53,485 nt of DNA from assembly GCA_001898425.1 (NCBI GenBank), contig MKTV01000032.1, forward strand, positions 176,545 through 230,029. Reading direction: 5' to 3'. Under the pieces are notes generated by a model. The model worked only from the letters and a program-made list of their open reading frames with translations, searched no databases and had not been told where the DNA came from. Source of the stretch: Rhodospirillales bacterium 69-11 (lineage in GTDB: Bacteria; Pseudomonadota; Alphaproteobacteria; Acetobacterales; Acetobacteraceae). Below, in pieces: positions 43,873-52,554 of the stretch. The translations under genes and the position numbers were made by a program. Every line of letters starts with the position of its first letter. Position 1 is the first letter of the stretch.

Positions 43873-44990
43873 TGGCCCTTCCCGTCTCGGACTACGATTT
43901 CGACCTTCCCCCCGACCGCATCGCCGCCCACCCGGCGCGGCCGCGCGATTCGGCACGCCTGCTGCACGTCCGCGCCGGCGGGCTCGACGACCGGATCGTC
44001 CGGGATCTGCCGGACCTGCTGCGTCCCGGGGACCTCCTGGTGGCGAACGACACGAAGGTGATCCCGGCACAGCTGACCGCCCGCCGGGGCGAGGCCCGCA
44101 TCGGCATCACGCTCGACCAGCCACGCGCGGACGGTACCTGGCACGCGCTCGCCCGCAACGCGCGGCGGTTGCGCCCCGGCGACGTGCTGCGCTTCGAGGG
44201 AAGCGCCGACCTCTCGGCGACGGTCGAGGCGCGCGACCCGGACGGCGGTGTCGCGCTGCGCTTCGACCGCGCGGACGAGGCATTCGCCGCGGCGTTGCGC
44301 CAGGCCGGCGCGCTGGCACTTCCGCCCTACATTCCCCGGCCGGCCGGCCCGACCGAAGCGGATGCGGACGACTACCAGACCGTGTTCGCGCGGGAGGAAG
44401 GCGCGGTCGCCGCTCCCACCGCCGGACTGCATTTCACCCCGGACCTGCTCGCGCGGCTCGAGGCACGCGGCATTCGACGCGTCACGCTGACCCTGCATGT
44501 CGGGGCCGGCACCTTCCTGCCGGTGCGCGGGGACGACATCGCGAGCCATCGGATCCATGCCGAGCGCGGCACGATCACCGCTGAGACGGCCGCCACGATC
44601 AATGCGGCCCGCGCTGCGGGCGGCCGCATCGTGGCCGTCGGCACCACCAGCGTCCGCCTGCTCGAAAGCGCCGCCGACGTCGATGGCCGCATACGGCCCT
44701 TCGCCGGCGAGACGACCCTGTTCATCCTGCCCGGCCACCGCTTCCGCGCGGTCGACCTGATGATGACCAACTTCCATCTCCCACGCTCGACGCTGTTCAT
44801 GCTGGTCTCGGCCTTCGCAGGGCGAGAGCGGATGCGCGCGGCCTACCTGCATGCGATCGCGACAGGCTACCGGTTCTACTCCTACGGCGACGCCTGCCTG
44901 CTGGAGGCGGCCCGCCAGGACGTCGCCGCCTCGGAGGCGGGTTCTTCGGAGCCGATCAGCGCGGGGCGCACCCGACCGGAGGACCGATGA
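43872..44990 (+). CDS. queA: S-adenosylmethionine:tRNA ribosyltransferase-isomerase
   Basis: A 372-residue QueA that moves the ribosyl part of AdoMet to preQ1 in tRNA, giving epoxyqueuosine. Seen: [25 protein letters not shown] at the start, [33 protein letters not shown] near 175, [23 protein letters not shown] and [19 protein letters not shown] near 298. Length is slightly above the usual 340-360. The stop overlaps tgt as ATGA (44987-44990). Confidence 0.95.
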   Translation: MALPVSDYDFDLPPDRIAAHPARPRDSARLLHVRAGGLDDRIVRDLPDLLRPGDLLVANDTKVIPAQLTARRGEARIGITLDQPRADGTWHALARNARRLRPGDVLRFEGSADLSATVEARDPDGGVALRFDRADEAFAAALRQAGALALPPYIPRPAGPTEADADDYQTVFAREEGAVAAPTAGLHFTPDLLARLEARGIRRVTLTLHVGAGTFLPVRGDDIASHRIHAERGTITAETAATINAARAAGGRIVAVGTTSVRLLESAADVDGRIRPFAGETTLFILPGHRFRAVDLMMTNFHLPRSTLFMLVSAFAGRERMRAAYLHAIATGYRFYSYGDACLLEAARQDVAASEAGSSEPISAGRTRPEDR

Positions 44991-46111
44991 CGCTCTCCTT
45001 CGCCATCCAGGCGCGCGACGGCGCTGCCCGCCGTGGTGTGCTGCGGACCGCCCATGGCCCGATCGACACGCCGGTGTTCATGCCGGTCGGCACGGCGGGG
45101 ACCGTGAAGGCGATGACCGCCGACGCGGTGCGGTCCACCGGGGCGCAGATCGTCCTCGGGAACACCTACCACCTGATGCTCCGCCCCGGTGCCGAACGGA
45201 TCGCACGACTGGGTGGGCTGCACCGGTTCATGGACTGGCCGGGTCCGATCCTGACCGACTCCGGCGGCTTCCAGGTCATGTCGCTGGCCCAGCTCCGCAA
45301 GCTCGACGCGGACGGGGTGATTTTCCAGTCGCATATCGACGGCACCAAGCATCGGCTCACGCCGGAGCGGTCGACCGAGATCCAGCACCTGCTGGATGCC
45401 ACGATCACCATGGCGTTCGACGAATGCACGCCCTTCCCGGCCACGCCGGACCAGGCGCGGGAGTCGATGGAGCTCTCGATGCGTTGGGCGCAGCGGTCGC
45501 GGACCGCGTTCGTCGCCCGCGAAGGCTACGGCCAGTTCGGCATCGTGCAGGGCAGCGTCTACCCCGACCTGCGTGCCCGGTCCGCCGCCGCGCTGTGCGG
45601 GATCGGGTTCGAGGGGTACGCAGTCGGCGGCCTCGCCGTGGGTGAGGGGCAGCAGGCCATGTTCGACACGCTCGAGGTGACCGTGCCGCACCTGCCGGCG
45701 GACCGCCCGCGCTACCTGATGGGGGTGGGCACGCCGGACGACATCCTGGGCGCGGTCACGCGCGGGATCGACATGTTCGACTGCGTGATCCCGACCCGCG
45801 CCGGCCGGACGGCCCGCGCCTACGTGCCCTCCGGCACGTTCAACCTGCGCAACGCCCGCTTTGCCGACGACGCCGCGCCGCTGGAGGACGGATGCCCCTG
45901 CCCGGCCTGCACGCGCCACGCCCGCGCCTACCTGCACCACCTGTTCAAGGCCGAGGAGATGCTGGGGCCGACCCTGCTCACCTGGCACAACATCACCTAC
46001 TTCCAGCGCCTGATGGCGGGCGTGCGGGAGGCCATTTCGGCCGGCCACCTCGATGCCCATATCAGCCGCCTGCGCGCCGGCTGGACCGCACCGCGCGAGG
46101 AGCCCGCATGA
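44987..46111 (+). CDS. tgt: tRNA-guanine transglycosylase
   Basis: A 374-residue TGT that swaps guanine-34 for preQ1 in GUN-anticodon tRNAs. Seen: [26 protein letters not shown], the base-recognition Asp in [19 protein letters not shown], the nucleophile Asp in [15 protein letters not shown], and the zinc site [11 protein letters not shown] near residues 303-313 with a later His. Translationally coupled to queA and queF. Confidence 0.96.
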   Translation: MTLSFAIQARDGAARRGVLRTAHGPIDTPVFMPVGTAGTVKAMTADAVRSTGAQIVLGNTYHLMLRPGAERIARLGGLHRFMDWPGPILTDSGGFQVMSLAQLRKLDADGVIFQSHIDGTKHRLTPERSTEIQHLLDATITMAFDECTPFPATPDQARESMELSMRWAQRSRTAFVAREGYGQFGIVQGSVYPDLRARSAAALCGIGFEGYAVGGLAVGEGQQAMFDTLEVTVPHLPADRPRYLMGVGTPDDILGAVTRGIDMFDCVIPTRAGRTARAYVPSGTFNLRNARFADDAAPLEDGCPCPACTRHARAYLHHLFKAEEMLGPTLLTWHNITYFQRLMAGVREAISAGHLDAHISRLRAGWTAPREEPA

Positions 46112-46575
46112 CCGCCGATACTCCCTACACCGGCCTCACCCAGCTCGGCCGCCCCACCAGCCTGCCGGCCTCCCCGGAGGAGGCGGTGCTGGAGCGCGTC
46201 GCCAATCCAGCCCCCGGCCGGCACTACGTCGTGCGGTTCACCGCGCCCGAGTTCACCTCGCTCTGCCCGCTCACCGGCCAGCCGGATTTCGCGCACCTCG
46301 TGATCGACTACGTGCCGCGCGACTGGATCGTGGAGAGCAAGTCGCTGAAGCTCTACCTCGGCAGCTTCCGCAACCACGGCGCCTTCCACGAGGCCTGCAC
46401 CTTGGGCATCGCGGAACGGCTGGTGGCGACGCTCGGCCCGGTCTGGCTCCGCATCGGCGGCTACTGGTATCCGCGGGGCGGAATCCCGATCGACGTGTTC
46501 TGGCAGACCGGCACCCCGCCCGAGGGCACCTGGATCCCGCCCCAGGACGTCGCCCCCTATCGTGGCCGGGGCTGA
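46108..46575 (+). CDS. queF: NADPH-dependent preQ0 reductase QueF
   Basis: A 155-residue single-domain QueF that reduces 7-cyano-7-deazaguanine (preQ0) to preQ1. The active Cys53 lies in [13 protein letters not shown] with Asp60, the NADPH-site motif [15 protein letters not shown] is at 76-90, and His94-Glu95 follow. ATG overlaps the tgt stop. The tail [12 protein letters not shown] fits the family ending. A hairpin follows before queG. Confidence 0.95.
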   Translation: MTADTPYTGLTQLGRPTSLPASPEEAVLERVANPAPGRHYVVRFTAPEFTSLCPLTGQPDFAHLVIDYVPRDWIVESKSLKLYLGSFRNHGAFHEACTLGIAERLVATLGPVWLRIGGYWYPRGGIPIDVFWQTGTPPEGTWIPPQDVAPYRGRG

Positions 46576-46586
46576 CCCACGTCTCT

Positions 46587-46607
46587 CCTCCCCCCTCGCG
46601 GGGGAGG
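46587..46607. repeat. Hairpin between queF and queG
   Basis: CCTCCCCC (46587-46594) and GGGGGAGG (46600-46607) pair perfectly around CTCGC. It begins 12 bases after the queF stop, in the only sizeable gap within the last part of the cluster. It could lower queG expression or shield the queF mRNA end. This type of C-run/G-run dyad is a common dispersed element in high-GC proteobacteria. Confidence 0.7.
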
Positions 46608-46672
46608 GCCAGGGTCGGGGGACCGACCGCACCGCCCAGGGTGGGAGGGTCGACGGCGAGCGGCGGCGGGAC

Positions 46673-47794
46673 ATGATCCGAGACAAGGCGCTCGCCCTAG
46701 GCTTCGACGCGGTCGGATTCGCCGCCGCCGATCTCGGCCCCGAGGCGCGGACGAGGCTCGCGGATTTCCTCGCCGCCGGCCAGCACGGCGACATGGGGTG
46801 GCTGGCGGACCGCGCGGACGAGCGGGCCCATCCGCGTGCCCTCTGGCCGGAGGCCCGCAGCGTCATCGCACTCGGCCTCTCCTACGCGCCGGAGGACGAC
46901 CCGCTCGCGACCCTCGCGCGACCCGACCGCGGCAACATCTCGGTCTACGCTCGCAATCGGGACTACCACGACGTGGTGAAGGGCCGGCTGAAGCACCTCG
47001 CGCAGTTCATCGTCAGCCGCTTCGGTCCGCGCGGGGCTGGCGGCCAGGGACAGGGACCCGAGGGCCACGGCACCGAGGCACGCGGTCCCGAGGTGAAGGT
47101 GTTCGTCGACACCGCCCCGGTGATGGAGAAGCCGCTCGCGCAGCGGGCCGGGCTGGGCTGGCAGGGCAAGCACACCAATCTCGTCTCCCGCCGCCATGGC
47201 TCCTGGCTGTTCCTGGGCGAAATCTACACGAGCCTGGCGCTGCCCCCCGATCCGTCCCATGCCGACCGGTGCGGCACCTGCACCCGGTGCCAGACCGCCT
47301 GCCCGACCGACGCGTTTCCCGCGCCCTACAGGCTCGATGCCACGCGCTGCATCTCCTATCTGACGATCGAGCATGCGGGGCCGATCCCGCACGACCTCCG
47401 TCCCGCGATCGGGAACCGCATCTACGGCTGCGACGACTGCCTCGCCGTATGTCCCTGGAACCGCTTCGCTCGTGCGTCGTCCGAGGAGAAGCTCCGCGCG
47501 CGTCCCGACCTGACGGCACCGCATCTGGCCGAACTGGCCACCCTCGACGAGACCGCGTTCCGGAGCCGGTTCGCGGGTTCCCCGATCAAGCGGATCGGCC
47601 GCAACCGGTTCGTGCGCAACGTCCTGATCGCGATCGGCAATGCGGATGATCCGTCCCTGGCGCCGATCGCCGCGCGGCTCCGCACCGACCCGGATCCGGT
47701 CGTCGCCGAGGCTGCCGCCTGGGCAGAGGCACGGCTGTGCGACGCGCCCCCGCACACAACGCCGAGATCATTGCAGAATCGCACACGCTCGTGA
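46673..47794 (+). CDS. queG: Epoxyqueuosine reductase QueG
   Basis: A 373-residue cobalamin and Fe-S protein that reduces epoxyqueuosine to queuosine in tRNA, the last step. Seen: [54 protein letters not shown], and two 4Fe-4S sites [12 protein letters not shown] (near 199-210) and [11 protein letters not shown] (near 252-262). An insertion of about 20 Gly/Glu-rich residues ([18 protein letters not shown]) lies before [12 protein letters not shown] at 46673 fits the family start; an upstream in-frame extension is low-complexity. Confidence 0.94.
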   Translation: MIRDKALALGFDAVGFAAADLGPEARTRLADFLAAGQHGDMGWLADRADERAHPRALWPEARSVIALGLSYAPEDDPLATLARPDRGNISVYARNRDYHDVVKGRLKHLAQFIVSRFGPRGAGGQGQGPEGHGTEARGPEVKVFVDTAPVMEKPLAQRAGLGWQGKHTNLVSRRHGSWLFLGEIYTSLALPPDPSHADRCGTCTRCQTACPTDAFPAPYRLDATRCISYLTIEHAGPIPHDLRPAIGNRIYGCDDCLAVCPWNRFARASSEEKLRARPDLTAPHLAELATLDETAFRSRFAGSPIKRIGRNRFVRNVLIAIGNADDPSLAPIAARLRTDPDPVVAEAAAWAEARLCDAPPHTTPRSLQNRTRS

Positions 47795-47880
47795 CCGCGC
47801 CAGGCGGCAGGATCGGGTAGTACGGGTCTCACCCGGCCGCAGGCAGTGCCGGACCGCACGAAACGCAGGGAGACAGGCGG

Positions 47881-48141
47881 CTGAGCGGACTGATCAAACG
47901 CAGCTTCTCGCTCGCCGGCCATCGGACCAGCGTCGCGCTCGAGGAGGAGTTCTGGACGGCGCTGCTGCGCATCGCTTCCGCGCGGAGCCAGAGCCTGTCG
48001 GCCCTGGTGGCCGCGGTGGACGCGGACCGCACGCCCGGCCGGCCGCTCGCCTCGGCCCTGCGCGTCGCGGCGCTGCTCGAAGCCGAACGTGGTGCCGCCG
48101 CCGAGGCAGCGACAAATGAACGGGGGCAAATTAACCAGTGA
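47881..48141 (+). CDS. Ribbon-helix-helix protein with apparent CTG start
   Basis: An 86-residue RHH_4-type protein: KRSFSLAGHRTSVALEEEFW as the beta strand and first helix, SQSLSALVAAVDADR as the second, PLASALRVAALLEAERG as the C-terminal segment. It is likely a small DNA-binding regulator or antitoxin-like protein. Between the upstream in-frame stop (47818-47820) and the RHH core there is no ATG, GTG or TTG. The only fitting start is CTG at 47881, with GGGAG (47868-47872) eight bases upstream; a second CTG lies at 47890. If not real, a sequence error or start-codon loss would explain it. Confidence 0.65.
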   Translation: MSGLIKRSFSLAGHRTSVALEEEFWTALLRIASARSQSLSALVAAVDADRTPGRPLASALRVAALLEAERGAAAEAATNERGQINQ

Positions 48142-48203
48142 GCAAGAACACCGCTGCATTCTCGCCTCACGGCTGAAAAGCGCCGCGCGAAGGAGAAAAT
48201 GCC

Positions 48204-48383
48204 ATGTCCCAGACCACGATCCCCGAACTGACGCTCCGCGCGCCGGTCAGCCCGCTGATCCTTTCGGATCGGCTTCTCTCGCTGGCCGTGGACGCGGACC
48301 GCGCCGGCTTTACCGGCACCGCGGAGCGGCTGCTGCGTCTCGCGCATACCGTCCTGGACGAGCCGCCGGCGCGCCCCCACTGA
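48204..48383 (+). CDS. Hypothetical 59-residue protein
   Basis: A tiny protein (MSQTTIPELTLRAPVSPL..., ending EPPARPH) with one likely amphipathic helix (SDRLLSLAVDADRAG) and a second (TAERLLRLAHTVLDE). AAGGAG lies eight bases upstream of the ATG, an ideal site. It follows the RHH gene by 62 bases on the same strand and is probably co-transcribed. Codon use is GC-rich at third positions like real genes. No function known. Confidence 0.6.
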   Translation: MSQTTIPELTLRAPVSPLILSDRLLSLAVDADRAGFTGTAERLLRLAHTVLDEPPARPH

Positions 48384-48517
48384 GCGTCGCGCGGCACCGA
48401 ACGAAGCGGATCAGCGGGCGCTCGACGAACGCCGCCGCGAGCAGCCCCCCGCCCGCGACACCGGGTGGGAGGCGCACCGCGCGACCCCACGGCCTGCGTC
48501 CCCTATCGGAATGGCTG

Positions 48518-48601
48518 TCACGGCCCCGGCCGCAACCGCGCCAGCAGGCTCGCCGCCCGCCTTGCGGCCTGCCACACCGCCCGTTCGGCCTCGTCGATCA
48601 T
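48518..48601 (-). CDS. Possible 27-residue ORF coupled to the beta-helix gene
   Basis: MIDEAERAVWQAARRAASLL followed by ARLRPGP: one basic amphipathic helix. Its ATG overlaps the stop of the beta-helix gene as ATGA (48598-48601), which would allow coupled translation. Its small size makes chance a real possibility. Confidence 0.25.
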   Translation of the reverse strand: MIDEAERAVWQAARRAASLLARLRPGP

Positions 48602-49524
48602 CGCAAGGCCCCATCCCCCTCGAAAGGGCGGACCTGGCCCTTGAACACGTTGCCGCGCAGATCGGCCGGAGTCGCGGTGATGTTGCGGACGAAGATGGTC
48701 GGCCGGGACTGGTCGTTGGTAAACGTGCTTCCCTCGATCAGGATCTGCTCGGTCGGTTGCTGGACGCCTTCCGCGCCGATGCTGATCGCGGTCGCGGCAT
48801 TCTCGGTCATCGGCCCCTTCTCCAGCCGGCTGCCGCGCACCAGCAGCGACCCGCCATTGGGGATCTCGATCAGGTAGCTGCTCGTCCCGTTCGGCCCGTC
48901 GGCGATGTCGCAGTCGATGACTTCGGTGCGCAGGGCGCGCGACTTCACGTGGTGCCCCTGCCGAGTCTCGAGGAACCGGCTCCGCTCGATCCGCACGAGC
49001 TTGACGTGGCCGAGATAGGCGCCGTGCGCACAGGCCCGGGCGCATCGCCCATTCTGCTGGAACACGCTGTCGACGATCCGCACCGTGCCGTCCCGCGCAT
49101 CCCCGCCCAGGATGCCGTTCTCGTTGTTGAGGAACTGCACGCGCTCCACGGTCAGGTTGCCGCCTTCGTAGCGGATGCCGGCGCCGTTGCCGTCAGGCAC
49201 GCGGGCACGCTGCAGCGTCAGGTCGCGCACCACGATCGACCGGCCCGCCACCACCAGCAGCGCCTTGCCGGCGCAGGTGCGGTCGGTCAGCACCACGCCC
49301 GGACCGGTGCCCTGGATCGTAAGGGCCGACTGGCGAACGATGGCACAGTCGAAATACTGCCCCGGCGCGATCGCGACGGTATCGCCGTTGGCCGCCGCGG
49401 CGATCGCGTCGCTGGGCTTCTTGAAGGCGGCGTCAGGTCCGACCTCCAGCGTCTTCGCCGCCGCATGGCCGAACCCGAGGGCGAGGCAGACCAGGCTGGC
49501 CGAGATGCGGCGTGCGGCATGCAT
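48598..49524 (-). CDS. Secreted right-handed parallel beta-helix protein
   Basis: A 308-residue exported protein. The signal peptide is ARRISASLVCLALGFGHAAA. The mature part begins TLEVGPDAAFKKPSDAIAAAANGDTVAIAPGQYFD, the usual cap of pectate-lyase-like helices, and continues with repeated short strands with Gly/Asn turns (NLTVERVQFLNNENGI, VRIVDSVFQQNG, VRIERSRFLETRQGHHVKSR). The GHHVKSR stretch recalls polysaccharide-binding helices. Enzymatic activity is not shown. Its ribosome site GAGAGG lies inside a hairpin (49534-49556). Confidence 0.82.
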   Translation of the reverse strand: MHAARRISASLVCLALGFGHAAAKTLEVGPDAAFKKPSDAIAAAANGDTVAIAPGQYFDCAIVRQSALTIQGTGPGVVLTDRTCAGKALLVVAGRSIVVRDLTLQRARVPDGNGAGIRYEGGNLTVERVQFLNNENGILGGDARDGTVRIVDSVFQQNGRCARACAHGAYLGHVKLVRIERSRFLETRQGHHVKSRALRTEVIDCDIADGPNGTSSYLIEIPNGGSLLVRGSRLEKGPMTENAATAISIGAEGVQQPTEQILIEGSTFTNDQSRPTIFVRNITATPADLRGNVFKGQVRPFEGDGALR

Positions 49525-49533
49525 CGATGACAA

Positions 49534-49556
49534 CCTCTCAAAAAAGTGATGAGAGG
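49534..49556 (-). promoter_or_regulatory. Hairpin covering the ribosome site of the beta-helix gene
   Basis: On the minus strand, CCTCTCA (49556-49550) pairs with TGAGAGG (49540-49534) around a nine-base AT-rich loop. The 3' arm contains the only ribosome-site candidate of the gene, about ten bases before the ATG at 49524. Folding would hide it. A T-rich loop and seven pairs could open with heat or binding. Confidence 0.5.
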
Positions 49557-49579
49557 ATAACATCGAGCCGCCGCCCCTG

Positions 49580-51223
49580 TCAGCCGCGGCGTAGAGTCGG
49601 CGCCGCGATGCTCTCCGCCATGACGTTCACGCAGGCGGGCTTGCCACTGGCCAGGGCACGCTCGAACGCCGGAACCAGTTGATCCGGGCTCTCGACCAGT
49701 TCGCCATGCCCGCCCAGGGCCGTCACGACCAAATCGTAGCGGGCTGGCAGTAGCTCGCACCCGTGCGCGCGGTCCGCGCCGTAATCCCGCAGCTGGAGGT
49801 TGTGTTCGGCGTTCCAGCGCGCGTCGGTTCCGACGACGGCCACGAAGGGCAGCGCGCGACGCACCGCGGTCTCGAACTCGGACATGTGGAAGCCGAACGT
49901 GCCATCCCCCAGCACCGCGAAGACCGGCGCGCGCGGTTCGGCGGCGCGCGCCGCGAGCGCCATGGGCAGGGAGGAACCGATCGACCCCGCCACGCCGTTG
50001 ATCATGCGCCGCGGGACGAGCGGCAGCATGCTCTGGCCCCATTGCGCGAATTCGCCGCCGTCGCAGATCAGCACCGTATCCGGGTCACGCGCCACGATGG
50101 GGCGGAGGGCGCGGAACACCTCGGCCGGGTGGAGCTTGCCGGGCGTGGCGGACCGCAGCGTCTCCCACTCCGCGGGTCGCTCGTCCATCCAGGCGCGCGC
50201 CTCCTCCCGCCAGCCGGCGTTTCCACCCCCCTTTCCGGCGGCGCGGCGGAGCAGCGCCTCGGCCGCGGGCCGCGTGTCGGCGACGCAGCCGAAGGCGAGG
50301 CGCTCCCCCAGTTCGCGGGCGGCACGGTCGAGCCAGAGCCCCTCGGGGTCGAGGCTGACGAAGCGGCAGGCCGGATCGACCGCGGGCGGGGCGCCGAACT
50401 TCAAGGTAAAGTCCAGCGCCTTGCCCAGCAGCAGGATGAGGTCGGCGCGGCGCACCACGTCCGCAAAGGCGCCCAACGTGGCATCGGCGAGGCCGCGGGG
50501 GCTCTCGCTGATGCACGCGGGCACGCCCAGCACCGTCTCGAGGCGTGCGAGCAGGGCGCGGCCCGAGGCGTTGGCGAGCTGCGGGCCGGCGATCACCAGC
50601 GGACGTTCCGCCGTCGCCAGCAGGGCCAGCACCGTGTCGGCCGCCGCATCCTGCAGGGCCACGGGCGTGGGCCGCGTCTCGCCGGACTCCGGCCAGATGA
50701 TCTCGTTGTCGGCGACGGTCGCGTCCAGCAGGTCGGAGGGCAGGCTGAGATGGACCGGCCCCGGCCGGCCGCTGGTCGCGAGCTTCAGCGCGCGGGCGAC
50801 CTCCATCCCGATCGTCTCCACCCGGTCCGCCATCCAGGACGCCTTGCAGGCCGGCGCGGCCATGTCGACCTGACGCAGTTCCTGGAACCCGCCGCGACCG
50901 AGCTGGGAGGTTTCGGTGTGGCCGGAGAGGAGGACCATGGGCGATTCCTGGCCCAGCGCGGTCAGCAACGCCGCTGCGGCGTTGGCGTGGCCGGGCCCGC
51001 CGGTGACCATGGCGATGCCGGGCGTGCCATGGAGCCGCCCCCAGGCATCGGCCATGTGGACCGCCGCCGCCTCGGTGCGCGTGTGGACGAGGTCCGGCCG
51101 CGTCTCCAGCGCCGCGTCGAACAGCGACATGATGTGGTTTCCGGACAGCGTGAAGATCCGGTCGTGACCGGCGCGCTGCAGGACGCGCATGACGATGTCG
51201 GCGCCGCGAAGGGGCTTGCTCAT
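49580..51223 (-). CDS. Thiamine-pyrophosphate-dependent enzyme (acetolactate-synthase-like)
   Basis: A 547-residue enzyme of the AHAS/benzoylformate-decarboxylase superfamily. The cofactor Glu is in VHTRTEAAAVHMADAWGR near residue 50, the central domain begins near 190 (LVIAGPQLANASG), and the C-terminal ThDP-binding stretch is VLGDGTFGFHMSEFETAVRR..AEHN. No small-subunit gene (ilvH) is adjacent, so it is probably not biosynthetic AHAS. The substrate, a 2-keto acid, is unknown. Confidence 0.87.
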   Translation of the reverse strand: MSKPLRGADIVMRVLQRAGHDRIFTLSGNHIMSLFDAALETRPDLVHTRTEAAAVHMADAWGRLHGTPGIAMVTGGPGHANAAAALLTALGQESPMVLLSGHTETSQLGRGGFQELRQVDMAAPACKASWMADRVETIGMEVARALKLATSGRPGPVHLSLPSDLLDATVADNEIIWPESGETRPTPVALQDAAADTVLALLATAERPLVIAGPQLANASGRALLARLETVLGVPACISESPRGLADATLGAFADVVRRADLILLLGKALDFTLKFGAPPAVDPACRFVSLDPEGLWLDRAARELGERLAFGCVADTRPAAEALLRRAAGKGGGNAGWREEARAWMDERPAEWETLRSATPGKLHPAEVFRALRPIVARDPDTVLICDGGEFAQWGQSMLPLVPRRMINGVAGSIGSSLPMALAARAAEPRAPVFAVLGDGTFGFHMSEFETAVRRALPFVAVVGTDARWNAEHNLQLRDYGADRAHGCELLPARYDLVVTALGGHGELVESPDQLVPAFERALASGKPACVNVMAESIAAPTLRRG

Positions 51224-51326
51224 GGACGGACCTCTGGTCGGTTGAAGCCACGCTATCCCGCGGTGCCCGACCCGCCAACCGCGTGGCCGGTTGGCGGGCG
51301 GTGGCGGGAGGGGTAAGAACGCGCGC

Positions 51327-51695
51327 ATGGAACCACCGCCGGGACTGGTACGCGCATGCGCCTGGCGCGGGCTCGTGGCCGCCACGGCCGCACTCGCGCT
51401 GCTGCTGCAGGTCCTGTTCGCCGCCCCGCTCGCCGCCCGCATGATGAGCGAGGCGCCCATCTGCGGCGCCCTGGCCGGGGACGACGCGCCCGCGGCGCCG
51501 GTGATCCCGCACGATCACGGCTCCTGCCTCGTGTGCCATGCCGGCGCGCTGCCGGTCGCGCTGCTCACGGTCGCCCTCGTGCTGGGGGCGCTGTGGTGCG
51601 TCTCCTGGCGGGCCGATCCGACGCCGCCCCCCGCGGAGCACGCACCGGCGCGCCGATGGCGCCATGCCGCCCGCGCCCCCCCTGCCCTCGCCTGA
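51327..51695 (+). CDS. DUF2946-like small membrane/periplasmic protein
   Basis: A 122-residue protein: hydrophobic N-terminal segment GLVAATAALALLLQVLFAAPLAA, a loop with CGALAGDD and then the metal-friendly HDHGSCLVCHAG (His-x-His, Cys-x-x-Cys-His), a second TM ALPVALLTVALVLGALWCV, and a basic tail. The plan resembles DUF2946 proteins, which are often beside copper genes; the assignment is by pattern only. It lies 52 bases upstream of the CopC-PCuAC gene. Confidence 0.65.
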   Translation: MEPPPGLVRACAWRGLVAATAALALLLQVLFAAPLAARMMSEAPICGALAGDDAPAAPVIPHDHGSCLVCHAGALPVALLTVALVLGALWCVSWRADPTPPPAEHAPARRWRHAARAPPALA

Positions 51696-51747
51696 CGTCT
51701 TGCCCGAACCACATCCGTCGAAGCACCCGTCTTGCGAGGGTATCCTC

Positions 51748-52554
51748 ATGCGTACGCCTGTTTCCGCCTCTCTCCTCTCCCTCACCATCGCCGCGCCGCT
51801 GCTGTTCGCCGCAAGCGGTCCCGCCTGGGCCCACGCCCATCTGCGCAGTGCCGCGCCGGCCCAGGACGCGACGCTCACCGCCGCACCGCCCGAGATCAGC
51901 CTGGCCTTCAGCGAAGCGGTCGAGCCCCGGTTCAGCAGCATCGAGGTGGTCGATGCCGCGGACACCCGTGTCGATGACGGGTCGGCCCACACGGCGGGCG
52001 ACGGGGAGCATCTCGCGGTTGGCCTGAAGAGCCTCGCGCCGGGGGCCTATACCGTCCGCTGGCAGGTGACCTCGGTCGATACGCACAAGAGTTCCGGCAG
52101 CTACCACTTCACGGTGGCCGCCGCCGATGCCGGCACGATCGCGGTGCAGCAGGCCTGGGCACGTCCCTCGATCGGCCCGTCCGGGACCAGCGCGCTGTAT
52201 TTCACGCTGGTCGACTCCGGGAACCCGGACCGGCTGGTGGGCGTCAGCACGCCGGCGGCGGCGAAGGCCGACCTGCACGAGACGATCAACGACAACGGGG
52301 TGATGAAGATGCGCGGGGTGAAGGAGGTGGCGATCGAGCGTGACAAGCCCGTCCGCTTCGCACCCGGCGGCTACCATGTCATGCTGATGGGGCTGAAGCA
52401 GCCGCTGAAGGCGGGCGACAGCATCCCGGTGACGCTGCGCTTCGAGCACGCGCCCCCGGTCACCGTGAACGTGCCGGTGCAGACGGCGCCCGACGCCGCG
52501 AGGCACGGCCACGACACGGGATCGATGCCGGCCATGCCGGGCATGAAGCCGTGA
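51748..52554 (+). CDS. CopC-PCuAC fusion, periplasmic copper-binding protein
   Basis: A 268-residue exported protein. The signal ends after AWA near residue 28, which leaves His29 at the mature N-terminus (HAHLRSAAPAQ), the Cu(II) site of CopC. The CopC domain ends near 126 with SVDTHKSSGSYHFTV, giving further Asp and His ligands. A PCuAC domain follows (130-255): LHETINDNGVMKM and GGYHVMLMGL, His and Met ligands for Cu(I); a position often Met is Thr in the first motif. The tail HGHDTGSMPAMPGMKP adds more His/Met. GAGGG is eight bases upstream. Confidence 0.87.
   Translation: MRTPVSASLLSLTIAAPLLFAASGPAWAHAHLRSAAPAQDATLTAAPPEISLAFSEAVEPRFSSIEVVDAADTRVDDGSAHTAGDGEHLAVGLKSLAPGAYTVRWQVTSVDTHKSSGSYHFTVAAADAGTIAVQQAWARPSIGPSGTSALYFTLVDSGNPDRLVGVSTPAAAKADLHETINDNGVMKMRGVKEVAIERDKPVRFAPGGYHVMLMGLKQPLKAGDSIPVTLRFEHAPPVTVNVPVQTAPDAARHGHDTGSMPAMPGMKP

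Noticed and set aside
49580..51223. Biosynthetic acetolactate synthase (ilvB/ilvI)
   Set aside because: The fold matches, but no regulatory small-subunit gene follows and the neighbours are unrelated to branched-chain amino acids. Kept only as a TPP-dependent enzyme.
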